A DNA stretch of 64,000 nt from Ancylobacter dichloromethanicus (GTDB taxonomy: Bacteria; Pseudomonadota; Alphaproteobacteria; Rhizobiales; Xanthobacteraceae). The DNA is taken from positions 134,994 to 198,993 of the forward strand of contig NZ_JAHBGC010000004.1 in NCBI RefSeq assembly GCF_018390645.1, written 5' to 3'. The notes under the pieces are model-generated. The model did no database searches. It had not been told where the DNA came from and worked only from the letters and a program-made list of their open reading frames with translations. Both the position numbers and the translations under genes were made by a program. Positions 25,388-34,190 of this stretch are shown here, piece after piece. Numbering within the stretch: the first letter of the stretch is position 1; each line of letters opens with the position of its first letter.

Positions 25388-25924
25388 ATGGAAGGTTTGC
25401 CGCAGGACTGGTGGCTGGCGCCGGAAGAAATCGAAACCTTGCTGCGGCTGATGGCGGCCGCCGGCTGCGGCATGGTCGTCGGTATCAATCGCGACATGCG
25501 CGGCAAGCCCACCGGCATGCGCACGCTCGGCCTCGTCGGGCTCGGCGCCGCGCTGATCTCGCTCTCGGCGATGAATGTCGAGGGCATGGACGGCCATCCG
25601 GATGCCACCAGCCGCGTGGTGCAGGGCATCGTGCAGGGGGTGATGACCGGGATCGGCTTTCTCGGTGCCGGCGTGGTGCTGCGCGACCGCACCCGGCTGG
25701 AGGTGCACGGGCTGACCACGGCGGCGACGGTGTGGGTGACGGCGGCGCTCGGCGTCGCCTGCGCCATCGCCTCGTGGCACCTGGTGTTTCTGGCGCTGGC
25801 CACCACCCTCGCTTTGCTGGCGATGATGCTGCCGCTGGAACGGCTTCTGGAGGCACGGGCGGAACCGCCGCCGCGCCGGGCCCGCCCGCTGTCCGACGAT
25901 GCCGACGAGGAGCCGCCGCGCTGA
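25388..25924 (+). CDS. MgtC/SapB-family membrane protein
   Basis: A 178-residue inner-membrane protein with four or five hydrophobic segments in about residues 15-150. The MgtC signature is clear: EEIETLLRLMAAAGCGMVVG followed by NRDMRGKPTGMRTLGLVGLG, then GIGFLGAGVVLRDRTRLEVHGLTTAATVWV. The acidic C-terminal domain of Salmonella MgtC is missing, so it is the short form. The family influences Mg2+ homeostasis and F-type ATPase activity. It starts 11 bases after ligD and converges with the second ku nine bases later, so it is likely cotranscribed with ku-ligD. Confidence 0.9.
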   Translation: MEGLPQDWWLAPEEIETLLRLMAAAGCGMVVGINRDMRGKPTGMRTLGLVGLGAALISLSAMNVEGMDGHPDATSRVVQGIVQGVMTGIGFLGAGVVLRDRTRLEVHGLTTAATVWVTAALGVACAIASWHLVFLALATTLALLAMMLPLERLLEARAEPPPRRARPLSDDADEEPPR

Positions 25925-25933
25925 GGCGCCGCG

Positions 25934-26755
25934 TCAGCTTTTGCGGCCGCCGGACCTGCGCTCGGCGGCGAGGCTCTTCTTCAGCGCATCCATGATGTTG
26001 ACCACATTGGTCGGCGTGTCGTCCGCGTCCTCCGTGCTGTGGGCGGCGCGGCGCCTGGCGGGCGCCTTCTTCTTCCTTTTGGACGCGATGAGCTGCTTGA
26101 GATTGTCCCGCAACGGGTCATGCACCAGCTCGGCCGCCCAGTCGCGGGTGCGCTTGTCGATCAGCCGGCCGACAAGGGTGACGAGCTCGGAATCGGCCTT
26201 TTCCGCGATGTCCTCGAAATAGCCGTCCGGCCGGCGCAACTCGTCGGAATAATGCAGCGTCCACAGCACGATGCCACGCCCGCGCGGTTCCAGCATCACC
26301 GGCCGCTCGCGCCGGTGCAGCACGACGCGCGAGAGCCCGACCTTGCCGGTCGCTTCCATCGCCTCGCGGATGACGGCGAACGCCTCCTCGCCGACCGGAT
26401 CGTCCGGCAGCAGGAAATGCGGCGTGTCGTACCAGATCCATTCCACGCTGTCGGCCGGCACGAAGGTCTCGATGTCGATGGTGCGGTTGCTCTCCAGCGC
26501 GACGGAATCGAGATCGTCGTCGTCGAGGATCACATAGCTGTCCGGCGCGCGCTCATAGCCGCGCGCCTGGTCGTCCGACTCCACCGTCTTGCCGGTCTCG
26601 GCATCGACATAGATGCCTTCCACCCGGTTGCCGGTCGCCCGGTTGAGAGTGTGGAAGCGGATCTTCTCCGCCTCGCTGGTGGCCGGCGCCATCGCCACCG
26701 GGCAGGTGACCAGCGAGAGCTTGAGATAGCCTTTCCAGAAGCCGCGTGGCGCCAC
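25934..26755 (-). CDS. ku: Ku protein (second copy)
   Basis: A 273-residue Ku paralogue starting at a GTG: APRGFWKGYLKLSLVTCPVA. It has FHTLNRATGNRVEGIYVDAE near residue 35, ARGYERAPDSYVILDDDDLD and a C-terminal KRKKKAPARR basic patch followed by NVVNIMDALKKSLAAE, a tail seen in many Rhizobiales Ku proteins. It is on the opposite strand and converges with the MgtC-like gene. The GTG start is the only one that fits the family N-terminus; an ATG nearby is out of frame. Two Ku types may form separate or mixed complexes with LigD. Confidence 0.94.
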   Translation of the reverse strand: MAPRGFWKGYLKLSLVTCPVAMAPATSEAEKIRFHTLNRATGNRVEGIYVDAETGKTVESDDQARGYERAPDSYVILDDDDLDSVALESNRTIDIETFVPADSVEWIWYDTPHFLLPDDPVGEEAFAVIREAMEATGKVGLSRVVLHRRERPVMLEPRGRGIVLWTLHYSDELRRPDGYFEDIAEKADSELVTLVGRLIDKRTRDWAAELVHDPLRDNLKQLIASKRKKKAPARRRAAHSTEDADDTPTNVVNIMDALKKSLAAERRSGGRKS

Positions 26756-26789
26756 CGTCAGGTCCTCGTCCCATGTTGCCCCGGTGGAC

Positions 26790-26814
26790 AATCCCCGGCG
26801 CGGCCACCGGTTCC
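26790..26814 (-). promoter_or_regulatory. Possible degenerate EcfG promoter for the second ku
   Basis: On the minus strand a perfect GGAAC (26810-26814) is followed after 16 bases by GATT (26790-26793) instead of CGTT. Spacing and position (about 35 bases before the GTG) fit, but the -10 element matches at only two of four bases, so this is tentative. Confidence 0.3.
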
Positions 26815-26832
26815 CCGAGCCGGCGCGGAAGG

Positions 26833-26857
26833 TGAACCGATCGCTGGCTGGGGCGTT
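26833..26857 (+). promoter_or_regulatory. Near-consensus EcfG promoter for the PLD/VTT operon
   Basis: TGAAC (26833-26837) and CGTT (26854-26857), 16 bases apart, match EcfG with one mismatch in the first base of the -35 element. It lies about 60 bases upstream of the 105-residue membrane-protein gene that starts the operon. Confidence 0.5.
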
Positions 26858-26918
26858 GGAAACGAGGCCGGCGGCGCCGACAACGCCGGTCGACGGAGCT
26901 TTCGAAGGGAGACCGATC

Positions 26919-27236
26919 ATGTCAGATGCCAACCGCCTGCGCGACGACATCGACGCCGGCAGCACCCGCGACAAGGTGGCGTTTTCCGACCCTGCCGCCG
27001 CCCCGCTCGGCACCGATGACGAGGCGGCCGGCGGTGCGCCCGCGGCCGAAAGGATCGTTCTCGGCGCCGGCACCGCGCCACGCGCCTCCGCTCCGGGAAG
27101 CGGCACCGACGAGCGCGGGCGCGCCTATGACGATAAGGGTGTCACGGTGCCCGGCGTGTCTTTCACCACCGCCGTCATCGGCCTGCTGGTGGCCGTCCTC
27201 GGCGTCGCCGCTGTGGTCGGCGTGGCGATGGGCTGA
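26919..27236 (+). CDS. Small tail-anchored-like membrane protein of unknown function
   Basis: A 105-residue protein with a long polar N-terminus (SDANRLRDDIDAGSTRDKVA and Ala/Gly/Asp-rich sequence) and one C-terminal membrane helix, VSFTTAVIGLLVAVLGVAAV. GAAGGGAG lies at ribosome-binding distance. I do not recognise a family. It opens the operon that continues with the phospholipase-D/VTT gene and is preceded by a near-consensus EcfG promoter, so it is probably a stress-induced membrane protein. The tail-anchored topology suggests the polar domain is cytoplasmic, but this is inferred. Confidence 0.65.
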   Translation: MSDANRLRDDIDAGSTRDKVAFSDPAAAPLGTDDEAAGGAPAAERIVLGAGTAPRASAPGSGTDERGRAYDDKGVTVPGVSFTTAVIGLLVAVLGVAAVVGVAMG

Positions 27237-27316
27237 GGGTGACCGGCGCCGGGGATGGAACCGGCGAGGTCCCCCGCGGGTTAGCGCCGCGTTCCTGTCC
27301 TCCAGCCTGCGAAGCG

Positions 27317-29506
27317 ATGTCCCTGAATCAGGATGCGATCGAGAGCGCCATGGCCGTCCGTCCCGCGCCGGCGGCGACCAGCCCCCCGCCGCGTCCGGCG
27401 GACGGCACGGCCGGCGGCCCGGTGCTGAAGACCGGGCGCAATGTCTGGCGGGTGGCGGATGCCGGGCGGGCGCGGGTGCTGGTCGACGGCGCGGATTATT
27501 TCGGCGCGCTGCGGGCGGCGATGCGCGAGGCGCGCGAGACCATCCACATCGCCGGCTGGGACCTCGACAGCCGGATGAGGCTGGTGGGCGAGAGCGGCAC
27601 CGCCGAGGACGGGCTGCCCGAGACGCTGGCGGCGTTCCTCTCGGCGCTGGTGGCGCGCAACCCGCGCCTGCGCATCCGGCTGCTGCTGTGGGACTATTCG
27701 GTGATGTTCGCGCTGGAGCGCGAACTGACGCCGGTGTTCTCCTTCCTGTGGGCGACACCCAAGCAGATCGAACTCTGCCTCGACGATGCGTTGCCGCTTG
27801 GCGCCTCGCACCATCAGAAGATCGTCGTCATCGACGATTCGCTTGCCTTTTCCGGCGGGCTCGACCTCACCGGCCGGCGCTGGGACACGTCCGGCCACCG
27901 GCCCGGCGACCCGCTCCGTCTCGACCCGCAGGGCAGCGCCTACGGCCCGTTCCACGACGTGCAGATGGCCGTCGACGGCGAGGCCGCGGGTGCGCTCGGC
28001 GCGCTGTTCCGCGAGCGCTGGGCGCGCGCCGCCTCCGAGCGGCTGGCGCCGGCGCGGGTCACCGGCAATCGCTGGCCCGCCGGCCTGCCGGTGGATTTCA
28101 GCGACATCGAGGTCGGCATCGCCCGCACCCTGCCGGATTATGAGGGGCAGCGCGGCACCCGCGAGGTGGAGGCGCTGCTGTTCGACATGATCGATGCCGC
28201 CGAGCGGTCGATCTATGTCGAGAACCAGTTCATCACCTGCGAGCGCTTCACCGAGCGGCTGGTGGCGCGGATGCACGAGCGGCCGCATCTCGAAGTGCTG
28301 ATGGTCACGCCCGACGCCTACCGCTCCTGGATCGAGCAGCAGGTGATGGGCGTGCCGCGCGCCCGGCTGCGGGCGCGGCTGGAGCAGGAAGGGCTGGCGC
28401 ATCGGGCGCGGCTGGTGTTCCCGCAGGTGACGGCAGAGGGCGGCGGCGCGGCGACCGAGGTGTTCGTCCACGCCAAGGTGCTGATCGTCGACGACGCCCT
28501 GCTGCGTATCGGCTCGGCCAATATCTGCAACCGCTCGATGGGCTTCGACAGCGAATGCGACCTCGTCGTCGAGGCCCGCAATGAGACCGAACGGGCGGGC
28601 GTGGCGGCGATCCGCGACCGGCTGCTCGGCGAGCATGTCGGCCTCGCCCCGGCGGCGGTGGCGGAGAAGCTCGCGCGCGAGGGGCTGCTGGCCGTCGCGC
28701 GCGACAGCGCGTGCGGCCGGCGCCTCGCCGATCTTCCCGCGGTGGAGGCGGGCGACGTCTCGCTGCCGCAGATCGGCGCGCTGGCCGACCCGCCCGAGCC
28801 GCTCTATGAGGAGCGCGCCGCGCCGGGGCCCGCGGGGCGCAACCGCAAATGGCCGATCGCCGCCGCGCTGGTCGGCCTCGCCGTGCTGGCGGCGCTGGTG
28901 GTCGCCTGGGCCAATTCGCCCTTCGCCGAGCCGGACCGCATCGTCGCCGCGCTCGACACCATGGCCGACCGCCCCTGGGGCGCCGCCGCCGTGGTGGCGA
29001 TCTATGTGGTGGGCGGGCTGGTGGTGTTCCCGGTCTCGGTGCTGATCGTCGCCACCGTCGCAGTCTATGGCGGCTGGACCGGCGCGCTGCTGGCCGGGTT
29101 GGGGGCGGTGGTGAGCGCGGTGGTGACCTTCCTGATCGGCCGGCATCTGGGCGCCGGGGTGGTGCGCCGTTTCATCGGGCCGCGCATCAACCGCATCAGG
29201 CGCGGCCTCGCCGATCAGGGCATCCTCACCGTGGCGACGATGCGGATGGTGCCGGCGGCGCCGTTCACCTTCATCAACCTCGTCGCCGGCGCGGCCGGGC
29301 TGCGGCTGACGGATTTCGTCATCGGCACCGCCATCGGGCTGCTGCCGGGGCTGGTGGTGCTGAGCGCGCTCGGCCACCAGATCGTCGAGGTGATCTCGCA
29401 GCCCTCGCTCGGCCGGGTGGCGCTGCTGGTCGGCTTCGTGCTGCTGTGGATCGCCTGCTCGCTCGGCCTGCAATTCGTCGTCTCCCGGCTGCGGAGGACG
29501 GCGTGA
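27317..29506 (+). CDS. Phospholipase D-family protein fused to a VTT (DedA/TVP38) membrane domain
   Basis: A 729-residue protein. Two HKD catalytic motifs are visible: HHQKIVVIDDSLAFSGG near residue 165 and HAKVLIVDDALLRIGSANIC near residue 385. They give a complete bilobed PLD active site with cardiolipin-synthase or phospholipase-like chemistry. From about residue 525 it becomes a VTT/SNARE-associated membrane domain with FPVSVLIVATVAVYGGWTGA and RMVPAAPFTFINLVAGAAG. Several in-frame starts exist (GTG 27239, ATG 27350); I take the ATG at 27317. It overlaps the next gene by four bases (GTGA). The fusion joins a lipid headgroup enzyme to a lipid-scramblase-type domain. Confidence 0.9.
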   Translation: MSLNQDAIESAMAVRPAPAATSPPPRPADGTAGGPVLKTGRNVWRVADAGRARVLVDGADYFGALRAAMREARETIHIAGWDLDSRMRLVGESGTAEDGLPETLAAFLSALVARNPRLRIRLLLWDYSVMFALERELTPVFSFLWATPKQIELCLDDALPLGASHHQKIVVIDDSLAFSGGLDLTGRRWDTSGHRPGDPLRLDPQGSAYGPFHDVQMAVDGEAAGALGALFRERWARAASERLAPARVTGNRWPAGLPVDFSDIEVGIARTLPDYEGQRGTREVEALLFDMIDAAERSIYVENQFITCERFTERLVARMHERPHLEVLMVTPDAYRSWIEQQVMGVPRARLRARLEQEGLAHRARLVFPQVTAEGGGAATEVFVHAKVLIVDDALLRIGSANICNRSMGFDSECDLVVEARNETERAGVAAIRDRLLGEHVGLAPAAVAEKLAREGLLAVARDSACGRRLADLPAVEAGDVSLPQIGALADPPEPLYEERAAPGPAGRNRKWPIAAALVGLAVLAALVVAWANSPFAEPDRIVAALDTMADRPWGAAAVVAIYVVGGLVVFPVSVLIVATVAVYGGWTGALLAGLGAVVSAVVTFLIGRHLGAGVVRRFIGPRINRIRRGLADQGILTVATMRMVPAAPFTFINLVAGAAGLRLTDFVIGTAIGLLPGLVVLSALGHQIVEVISQPSLGRVALLVGFVLLWIACSLGLQFVVSRLRRTA

Positions 29507-30288
29507 GCGAAGCGCTGCCGGCGCGGCTGCGGCTGATGACCTGGAACATCCATGGCGGCATCGGCCCCGACGGGCGCTTCGACCTCGACCGCATCGCCGC
29601 CCTCATCGCCCGCCACCGGCCGGATATTCTCGCTTTGCAGGAGATCGACACCCGCGGGCGCGGGGTCGAATGCCTGGCGCCGCTGCAGGGGCTGGGCATC
29701 GGCCATCGCGCCGAGGCCCGCACCATCGCCGTGCCGGACGGGCATTACGGCCATGTGCTGTTCTCGCGCTGGCCGACGCGCGACACCGTGCTGCACGACC
29801 TTTCGGTGCACCGGCGCGAGCCGCGCATCGCCATCGACACCCGCATCGAGACCCCGCAGGGCGGGCTGCGGCTGGTCGCCGTGCATCTCGGCCTCGCCCT
29901 GCTGGAGCGCCGGCGGCAGGCGCACGCGCTGGCCCGGCTCGCCCGCGCCGGCAATGGCACGCCGACCGTGATGATGGGCGATTTCAACGACTGGTTCTCG
30001 TTCCGGCTGGTGCGGCGCGCGCTGGCGCCGGTGCTGGCCGAGCGGGCCGCCCCGCGCAGCTTTCCCGCCCGCTGGCCGGCGCTGCGGCTGGACCGGGTCT
30101 ATTGCAGCCATGCCGGCATGCTGGCGGACAGCTTTACCGACGCGCAGGGGCGCCACGCCTCCGACCATCTGCCGGTCATCGCCGATATCGCCATTCCACC
30201 CGCCCCGTCCCCCGCCGGACCGCGTGCGGCGCCGGAACAGGCGTCCTCGCCGCACGTTGACCCGGTGCAACAGGGAGGACGTCCATGA
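29503..30288 (+). CDS. Endonuclease/exonuclease/phosphatase (EEP) family protein
   Basis: A 261-residue enzyme of the EEP superfamily (DNase I / phospholipase C-like fold). Motifs in order: MTWNIHGGIGPDGRFDLDRI, LALQEIDTRG (metal-binding Glu), MMGDFNDW (Asp/Asn catalytic) and the C-terminal ASDHLPVIADI (Asp-His). It starts at a GTG overlapping the PLD stop (GTGA), with GGAGG just upstream. Homologues next to PLD/VTT proteins are usually annotated only as EEP; the substrate may be nucleic acid or phospholipid headgroup. No signal peptide is seen, so it acts in the cytoplasm. Confidence 0.9.
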   Translation: MSEALPARLRLMTWNIHGGIGPDGRFDLDRIAALIARHRPDILALQEIDTRGRGVECLAPLQGLGIGHRAEARTIAVPDGHYGHVLFSRWPTRDTVLHDLSVHRREPRIAIDTRIETPQGGLRLVAVHLGLALLERRRQAHALARLARAGNGTPTVMMGDFNDWFSFRLVRRALAPVLAERAAPRSFPARWPALRLDRVYCSHAGMLADSFTDAQGRHASDHLPVIADIAIPPAPSPAGPRAAPEQASSPHVDPVQQGGRP

Positions 30289-30728
30289 ACATCACCGAGG
30301 AAGATATCCGCGAGCGGGCCCACAGGCTCTGGGAGGCGGATGGAAGGCCGGAGGGCCAGTCGGACCATTACTGGTTCCGGGCGCGGGAGATGCTGGCCGA
30401 GGGGCGCGCGCAGGGCGGTCCCGCCTTCCGGCCGGTCGACGCGGCGGAGGCGCCGCCGGAGCCGATCGAGGGCCGCGATCCCGATGCCGGCTTTCCCGCG
30501 CCTTCCGACGACGGAGGGATCGTGACCGCCGAGCGCCCTCCGCTGGACCCCGCGATCGACCCGAATGTGCTGACCGATCCGGGGCAGGGCGGCAACGCGC
30601 CGATCAGCGAGATCGACACCATCCGCCGCACGCTGGAAGTGCCGAAGAGCCGGCGCGGCCGCGGCTCGCCGACCGACGACCGGACCGGGGCGATGAGTGG
30701 CCGCGCCGGAACCCGCCAGCGCTCGTGA
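30285..30728 (+). CDS. DUF2934 domain protein
   Basis: A 147-residue soluble protein. The N-terminal 40 residues (EEDIRERAHRLWEADGRPEG, then SDHYWFRAREML) are the DUF2934 motif, common in Rhizobiales and of unknown function. The rest is Pro/Asp/Gly-rich and probably disordered, ending in a basic tail. It overlaps the EEP gene by four bases (ATGA), so it is part of the PLD/VTT-EEP unit. The cluster context suggests a stress-related role. Confidence 0.85.
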   Translation: MNITEEDIRERAHRLWEADGRPEGQSDHYWFRAREMLAEGRAQGGPAFRPVDAAEAPPEPIEGRDPDAGFPAPSDDGGIVTAERPPLDPAIDPNVLTDPGQGGNAPISEIDTIRRTLEVPKSRRGRGSPTDDRTGAMSGRAGTRQRS

Positions 30729-30736
30729 GCGGCGCC

Positions 30737-30883
30737 ATGGCCGACTGGTTCGCGCAGCTTCTGGTGGAGCTTGGCCTGAAGCGTCCTCGCGCCGAGGCGG
30801 AAACGCGCGCGCCCTGCCGCGACGCAGCCCCTCGCGAGGGAGAAGGCCCGCCCGCGGAACGCAGCAGCCCCCCGGTTCGTTGA
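30737..30883 (+). CDS. Possible small protein, function unknown
   Basis: A 48-codon frame, MADWFAQLLVELGLKRPRAE then a polar Arg/Pro/Glu-rich tail. It begins eight bases after the DUF2934 gene. The start has an amphipathic helix-like stretch, but there is no strong ribosome-binding site and the tail composition is what GC-rich DNA gives by chance. It may simply be untranslated spacer. Confidence 0.3.
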   Translation: MADWFAQLLVELGLKRPRAEAETRAPCRDAAPREGEGPPAERSSPPVR

Positions 30884-30916
30884 CCCGGGAGCATACTCAC
30901 ACCGATGGAGGTTTCC

Positions 30917-31102
30917 ATGATCATCGCCGACCAGCACGGCAAGCACCCGCTGAAGCCGGGCGACCGCCGCGACGAGAAGAAGAACCGCGCGCCGACCGAA
31001 GACGGCCATTCGCGCAGCGCCAACCCGCAGCAGGATGACAAGGCCGGCGAGCGCGAGCGCAAGCCGGAAGGCCGCGACGCGCATTACGAGCCGTCGAAAT
31101 AG
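30917..31102 (+). CDS. Small highly charged hydrophilic protein
   Basis: A 61-residue protein (MIIADQHGKHPLKPGDRRDE start) rich in Lys, Arg, Glu and Asp and without hydrophobic segments; it is probably intrinsically disordered. A GGAGG ribosome-binding site five bases upstream decides this start over the ATG 12 bases earlier, which is itself part of that site. It follows the DUF2934 region on the same strand. I do not recognise a named family. The composition resembles stress-induced hydrophilic proteins, consistent with the locus. Confidence 0.6.
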   Translation: MIIADQHGKHPLKPGDRRDEKKNRAPTEDGHSRSANPQQDDKAGERERKPEGRDAHYEPSK

Positions 31103-31191
31103 CGGCCTCGGTTGCGCCGATAAGATCAAATTTCGCCATTGCCTCGCCCTGCCCCTTGCCGGATGACTAGCCCCGCGCAAGGGGGGACGGC

Positions 31192-32556
31192 ATGGCGAAG
31201 ACGGGCGGCGAAGCTCTCAAGGGCACTCTGGGGCCGGTGGAGGCGGTGGGGCTCTCGCTGTCGGTCATCGCCCCGACCATGGGCATGGCTCTCAACGTCA
31301 CTCTCGCGGTCGGCGCCGCCGGCGTCGCCGCCCCGCTCGGCTTCGCGGTCGGCACCGTGGTGGTGGCCCTGGTCGGCCTGTCCTTCGTGTTTTTCGCCAG
31401 CCGGGTCACCAGCGCCGGCTCGGGTTATGCCTATATCGGCAAGACCTTCGGCCCGCGTGCCGGTTTCATCGCCGGATGGTGCATGGTGCTGCTTTACGTC
31501 GCCGCCGGCTCCGGCAGCGCGGCGCTGGTGGGCGACTTCCTGCGCGCCGCGCTGGACGACCATGGCGTGAATCTGGGCGGCTGGTGGCTGCCGGTCGCCG
31601 TCGCCGCTCTCACCGGCGGCACGCTGCTGGCCTGGCGCGACGTGCGCCTCGCCACCCGGCTGATGCTGGTGCTGGAACTCTCCTCCATCGCCGTCATCGT
31701 CTATCTCGGCATCCGCATCCTGACGGCGGTGAACGACGCCGGCGGCCTCAGCCTCGCCCCGTTCCATCCCGACCCGACCATCGGCTGGTGGGGCATCGGC
31801 TATGCCGTGGTGTTCGCGGTGCTGTCCTTCGCCGGCTTCGAGGCGGCGACGACGCTGGCGGAGGAGACCGGCCAGCCGGGGCGCGCCATTCCCATCGCGC
31901 TGGTCGGCTCGGTGGTGCTGGCGGGCCTGTTCTTCGTCTTCGCCTCCTACATCCAGGTCATCGGCTTCGGGCTCGACAACATGAAGGCGCTGGCGGCGAG
32001 CGATGCGCCACTCAACACGCTGGCGCTGAAATACGGCAACATCCACATCGCCACCGCGCTCGACCTCGCCGCCTCCGTCTCGGCCATCTCCTGCGTGCTG
32101 GGCACGCTCTCGGCCGGGGCGCGCATGCTGTTCGTGCTCGGCCGGGGCGGGCTGTCGCCGACGCTGGCCCGGGTGCATCCGCGCTATGGCACGCCTTCCG
32201 TCGCGGTCGGCGTGGTCAGCTTTTCCATGCTGGCCGGGCTGCTGGCCTGGGCGCCGTTCATCGGCCCGGCCGATTACTACGACAACGTCGCCACCATCGG
32301 CGTCATCGCGCTGATCGTCGCCTATCTCGGCGTCACCGCCGCCGCCGCCATGCACGCGGTGCGGGCCGGCAGCCGGCTGTGGCTGGTGCTGGGCGGTCTC
32401 GGCACGCTGGCGATGCTGTGGCCGCTGTACAATTCGATCTACCCGGTGCCGGCCTTCCCGGACAATCTGTGGCCCTATCTGGTCGCCTTCTGGATCGCCC
32501 TCGGCGGCGCGCTGGTGCTGCTGAAGCCGACGATCGGGCGTCAGGCGCCGGCCTGA
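31192..32556 (+). CDS. APC-superfamily amino acid permease
   Basis: A 454-residue inner-membrane transporter with about 12 spans. The amino-acid permease signature is visible near the N-terminus (GLSLSVIAPTMGMALN) and around residues 205-235 (YAVVFAVLSFAGFEAATTLA, EETGQPGRAIPIAL). That GFE motif and following EET..P are typical of the APC family that imports amino acids with protons. The specific substrate is not clear. It appears to be a single-gene unit downstream of the stress cluster. Confidence 0.9.
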   Translation: MAKTGGEALKGTLGPVEAVGLSLSVIAPTMGMALNVTLAVGAAGVAAPLGFAVGTVVVALVGLSFVFFASRVTSAGSGYAYIGKTFGPRAGFIAGWCMVLLYVAAGSGSAALVGDFLRAALDDHGVNLGGWWLPVAVAALTGGTLLAWRDVRLATRLMLVLELSSIAVIVYLGIRILTAVNDAGGLSLAPFHPDPTIGWWGIGYAVVFAVLSFAGFEAATTLAEETGQPGRAIPIALVGSVVLAGLFFVFASYIQVIGFGLDNMKALAASDAPLNTLALKYGNIHIATALDLAASVSAISCVLGTLSAGARMLFVLGRGGLSPTLARVHPRYGTPSVAVGVVSFSMLAGLLAWAPFIGPADYYDNVATIGVIALIVAYLGVTAAAAMHAVRAGSRLWLVLGGLGTLAMLWPLYNSIYPVPAFPDNLWPYLVAFWIALGGALVLLKPTIGRQAPA

Positions 32557-32592
32557 CGGGCGCCCGACGCTCGCCGCCCGGCCCGGCCCGGC

Positions 32593-33057
32593 TCAGAACC
32601 CGAGAGCGCTGAGGCCGGGATGGTCGTCCGGCCGGCGCCCGAGCGGCCAGTGGAATTTGCGCTCGGCCTCGGTGATCGGGTGCTCGTTGATGCTGGCGAG
32701 GCGCCGGCGCATCAGGCCGTCGGCATCGAACTCCCAGTTCTCGTTGCCATAGGCGCGGAACCAGTTGCCGCTGTCGTCATGGTATTCATAGGCGAAGCGC
32801 ACCGCGATGCGGTTGCCGGTGAAGGCCCAGAGTTCCTTGATCAGCCGATAATCCAGCTCTCGGGCCCATTTGCGGGTGAGGAAGGCGACGATCGCTTCCC
32901 GGCCGTTGGCGAACTCGGCGCGGTTGCGCCAGTAGCTGTCGACCGTGTAGGCGAGCGCCACCTTCGCCGGATCGCGGCCGTTCCAGCCGTCTTCGGCGAG
33001 GCGAACCTTCTCGGTGGCGCTCTCCTGGGTGAAGGGTGGCAGCGGCGGGCGGGACAT
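32593..33057 (-). CDS. DUF1348 / NTF2-like family protein
   Basis: A 154-residue protein matching DUF1348 (SnoaL/NTF2-like cone fold) over its whole length: [79 protein letters not shown] and [12 protein letters not shown]. The family is widespread and its function is unknown; the fold often binds small hydrophobic ligands. It converges with the permease gene and lies 50 bases downstream of the alpha/beta hydrolase gene on the same strand, so they may be cotranscribed. Confidence 0.92.
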   Translation of the reverse strand: MSRPPLPPFTQESATEKVRLAEDGWNGRDPAKVALAYTVDSYWRNRAEFANGREAIVAFLTRKWARELDYRLIKELWAFTGNRIAVRFAYEYHDDSGNWFRAYGNENWEFDADGLMRRRLASINEHPITEAERKFHWPLGRRPDDHPGLSALGF

Positions 33058-33107
33058 GGCGGGCTCCTTCGTTTCCAGGCGTTTCGGGGGTCGGGGACGC
33101 CGGCGGC

Positions 33108-33944
33108 TCAGTCGGCCGCCTTGCCCAGTTCGCGCGCGGCCTGCTCGATGACGGCGGCGACCTCGCGGGGATGCGATTCATAGACCGAATGGCTGGCGCC
33201 GGCGATGACGGTGATCGGCGCCCCGGCGCGCTCGTAATAGAAGCGTTCGAGGTCGGGGTTGATGATCTGGTCGGACCCCGCGACGATGCCCCAGCTCGGC
33301 TTGCCCTGCCAGGCGGCGGCGGTGAGCGGGGTGCTGAACACGCGGGCCGCGGCAAGCACCTGCGCGCGGGCCTCGAATTCCGCCCTCTCTTTCGGCAGGT
33401 CGGGGGCGAACAGCTTCGGGAACAGGTCCGGCTTCAGGTAGGTGAAGCCGTCCGGGGTCTTCTCGATGGCGCCCTCGGTCCGGCCCAGCACGCTCGGCAT
33501 GGACTTGCCGAGCTCGGCCTCGTCCTCGCCGACATCGGGAGCGTGGGCGGCGACATAGACGAGGCCCGCCACCCTGGGGTGGATGCCGGCCTCGGTGATG
33601 ATCGAGCCGCCATAGGAATGGCCGACCAGCAGGGTCGGGCCGTCCTGCTGGTCGAGCACGCGCTTGGTGGCGGCGACATCGTCCTCCAGCGAGGTCTCGG
33701 GCTCCTGGACCATGGTGACGTGAAAGCCCTTCGCCACCAGCCGGTCGTAGACGCCCTTCCAGCCGGAAGCATCGACCCAGGCACCGTGCACCAGCACGAT
33801 GTTGTGCAGCGGGGCGGCATTTGTCGGAGCCTGCGCCACGGCCGGCAGCGGAAGGCTGAGGACGCAGGCCAGCGTCAGCGCGGGGAGCGGGAGGCTGAAG
33901 GCTGCGGCGAGCGCCAGTGAGGCGCGGGTATGACGGGACGGCAT
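33108..33944 (-). CDS. Secreted alpha/beta hydrolase
   Basis: A 278-residue hydrolase with a signal peptide (hydrophobic residues about 8-34, ending PAVA-QA). The alpha/beta fold shows [15 protein letters not shown] (oxyanion region) near residue 48, the nucleophile elbow [10 protein letters not shown] near residue 106 and the catalytic His in [13 protein letters not shown] near residue 255. It resembles the group of small esterase-like proteins annotated as AB-hydrolase superfamily with unknown substrate. GGAG eight bases upstream supports this ATG. It precedes the DUF1348 gene on the same strand. Confidence 0.9.
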   Translation of the reverse strand: MPSRHTRASLALAAAFSLPLPALTLACVLSLPLPAVAQAPTNAAPLHNIVLVHGAWVDASGWKGVYDRLVAKGFHVTMVQEPETSLEDDVAATKRVLDQQDGPTLLVGHSYGGSIITEAGIHPRVAGLVYVAAHAPDVGEDEAELGKSMPSVLGRTEGAIEKTPDGFTYLKPDLFPKLFAPDLPKERAEFEARAQVLAAARVFSTPLTAAAWQGKPSWGIVAGSDQIINPDLERFYYERAGAPITVIAGASHSVYESHPREVAAVIEQAARELGKAAD

Positions 33945-34190
33945 CGGCTTCACTCCATCGGTTGGTGCGGCAAGCGGGGGCGTCGCGGCCGAGGGGGCGG
34001 AGAAGCGGCGGGACGCAGCGAATGTCCGAACCCTAGCCTCGCCCGCCGCGCGGCTCTTTCGGGATGGACGGGACATTCCCGTTTGCAACGGCGGTGGCTC
34101 GGCGCCGTGTCGCCCGCGCGGCACTGGCCTTGCAGGTCCCGGCTGCGCTACACGACCCCGCGTCCCGCCGCAGCCCGAGGTGACAGACCC

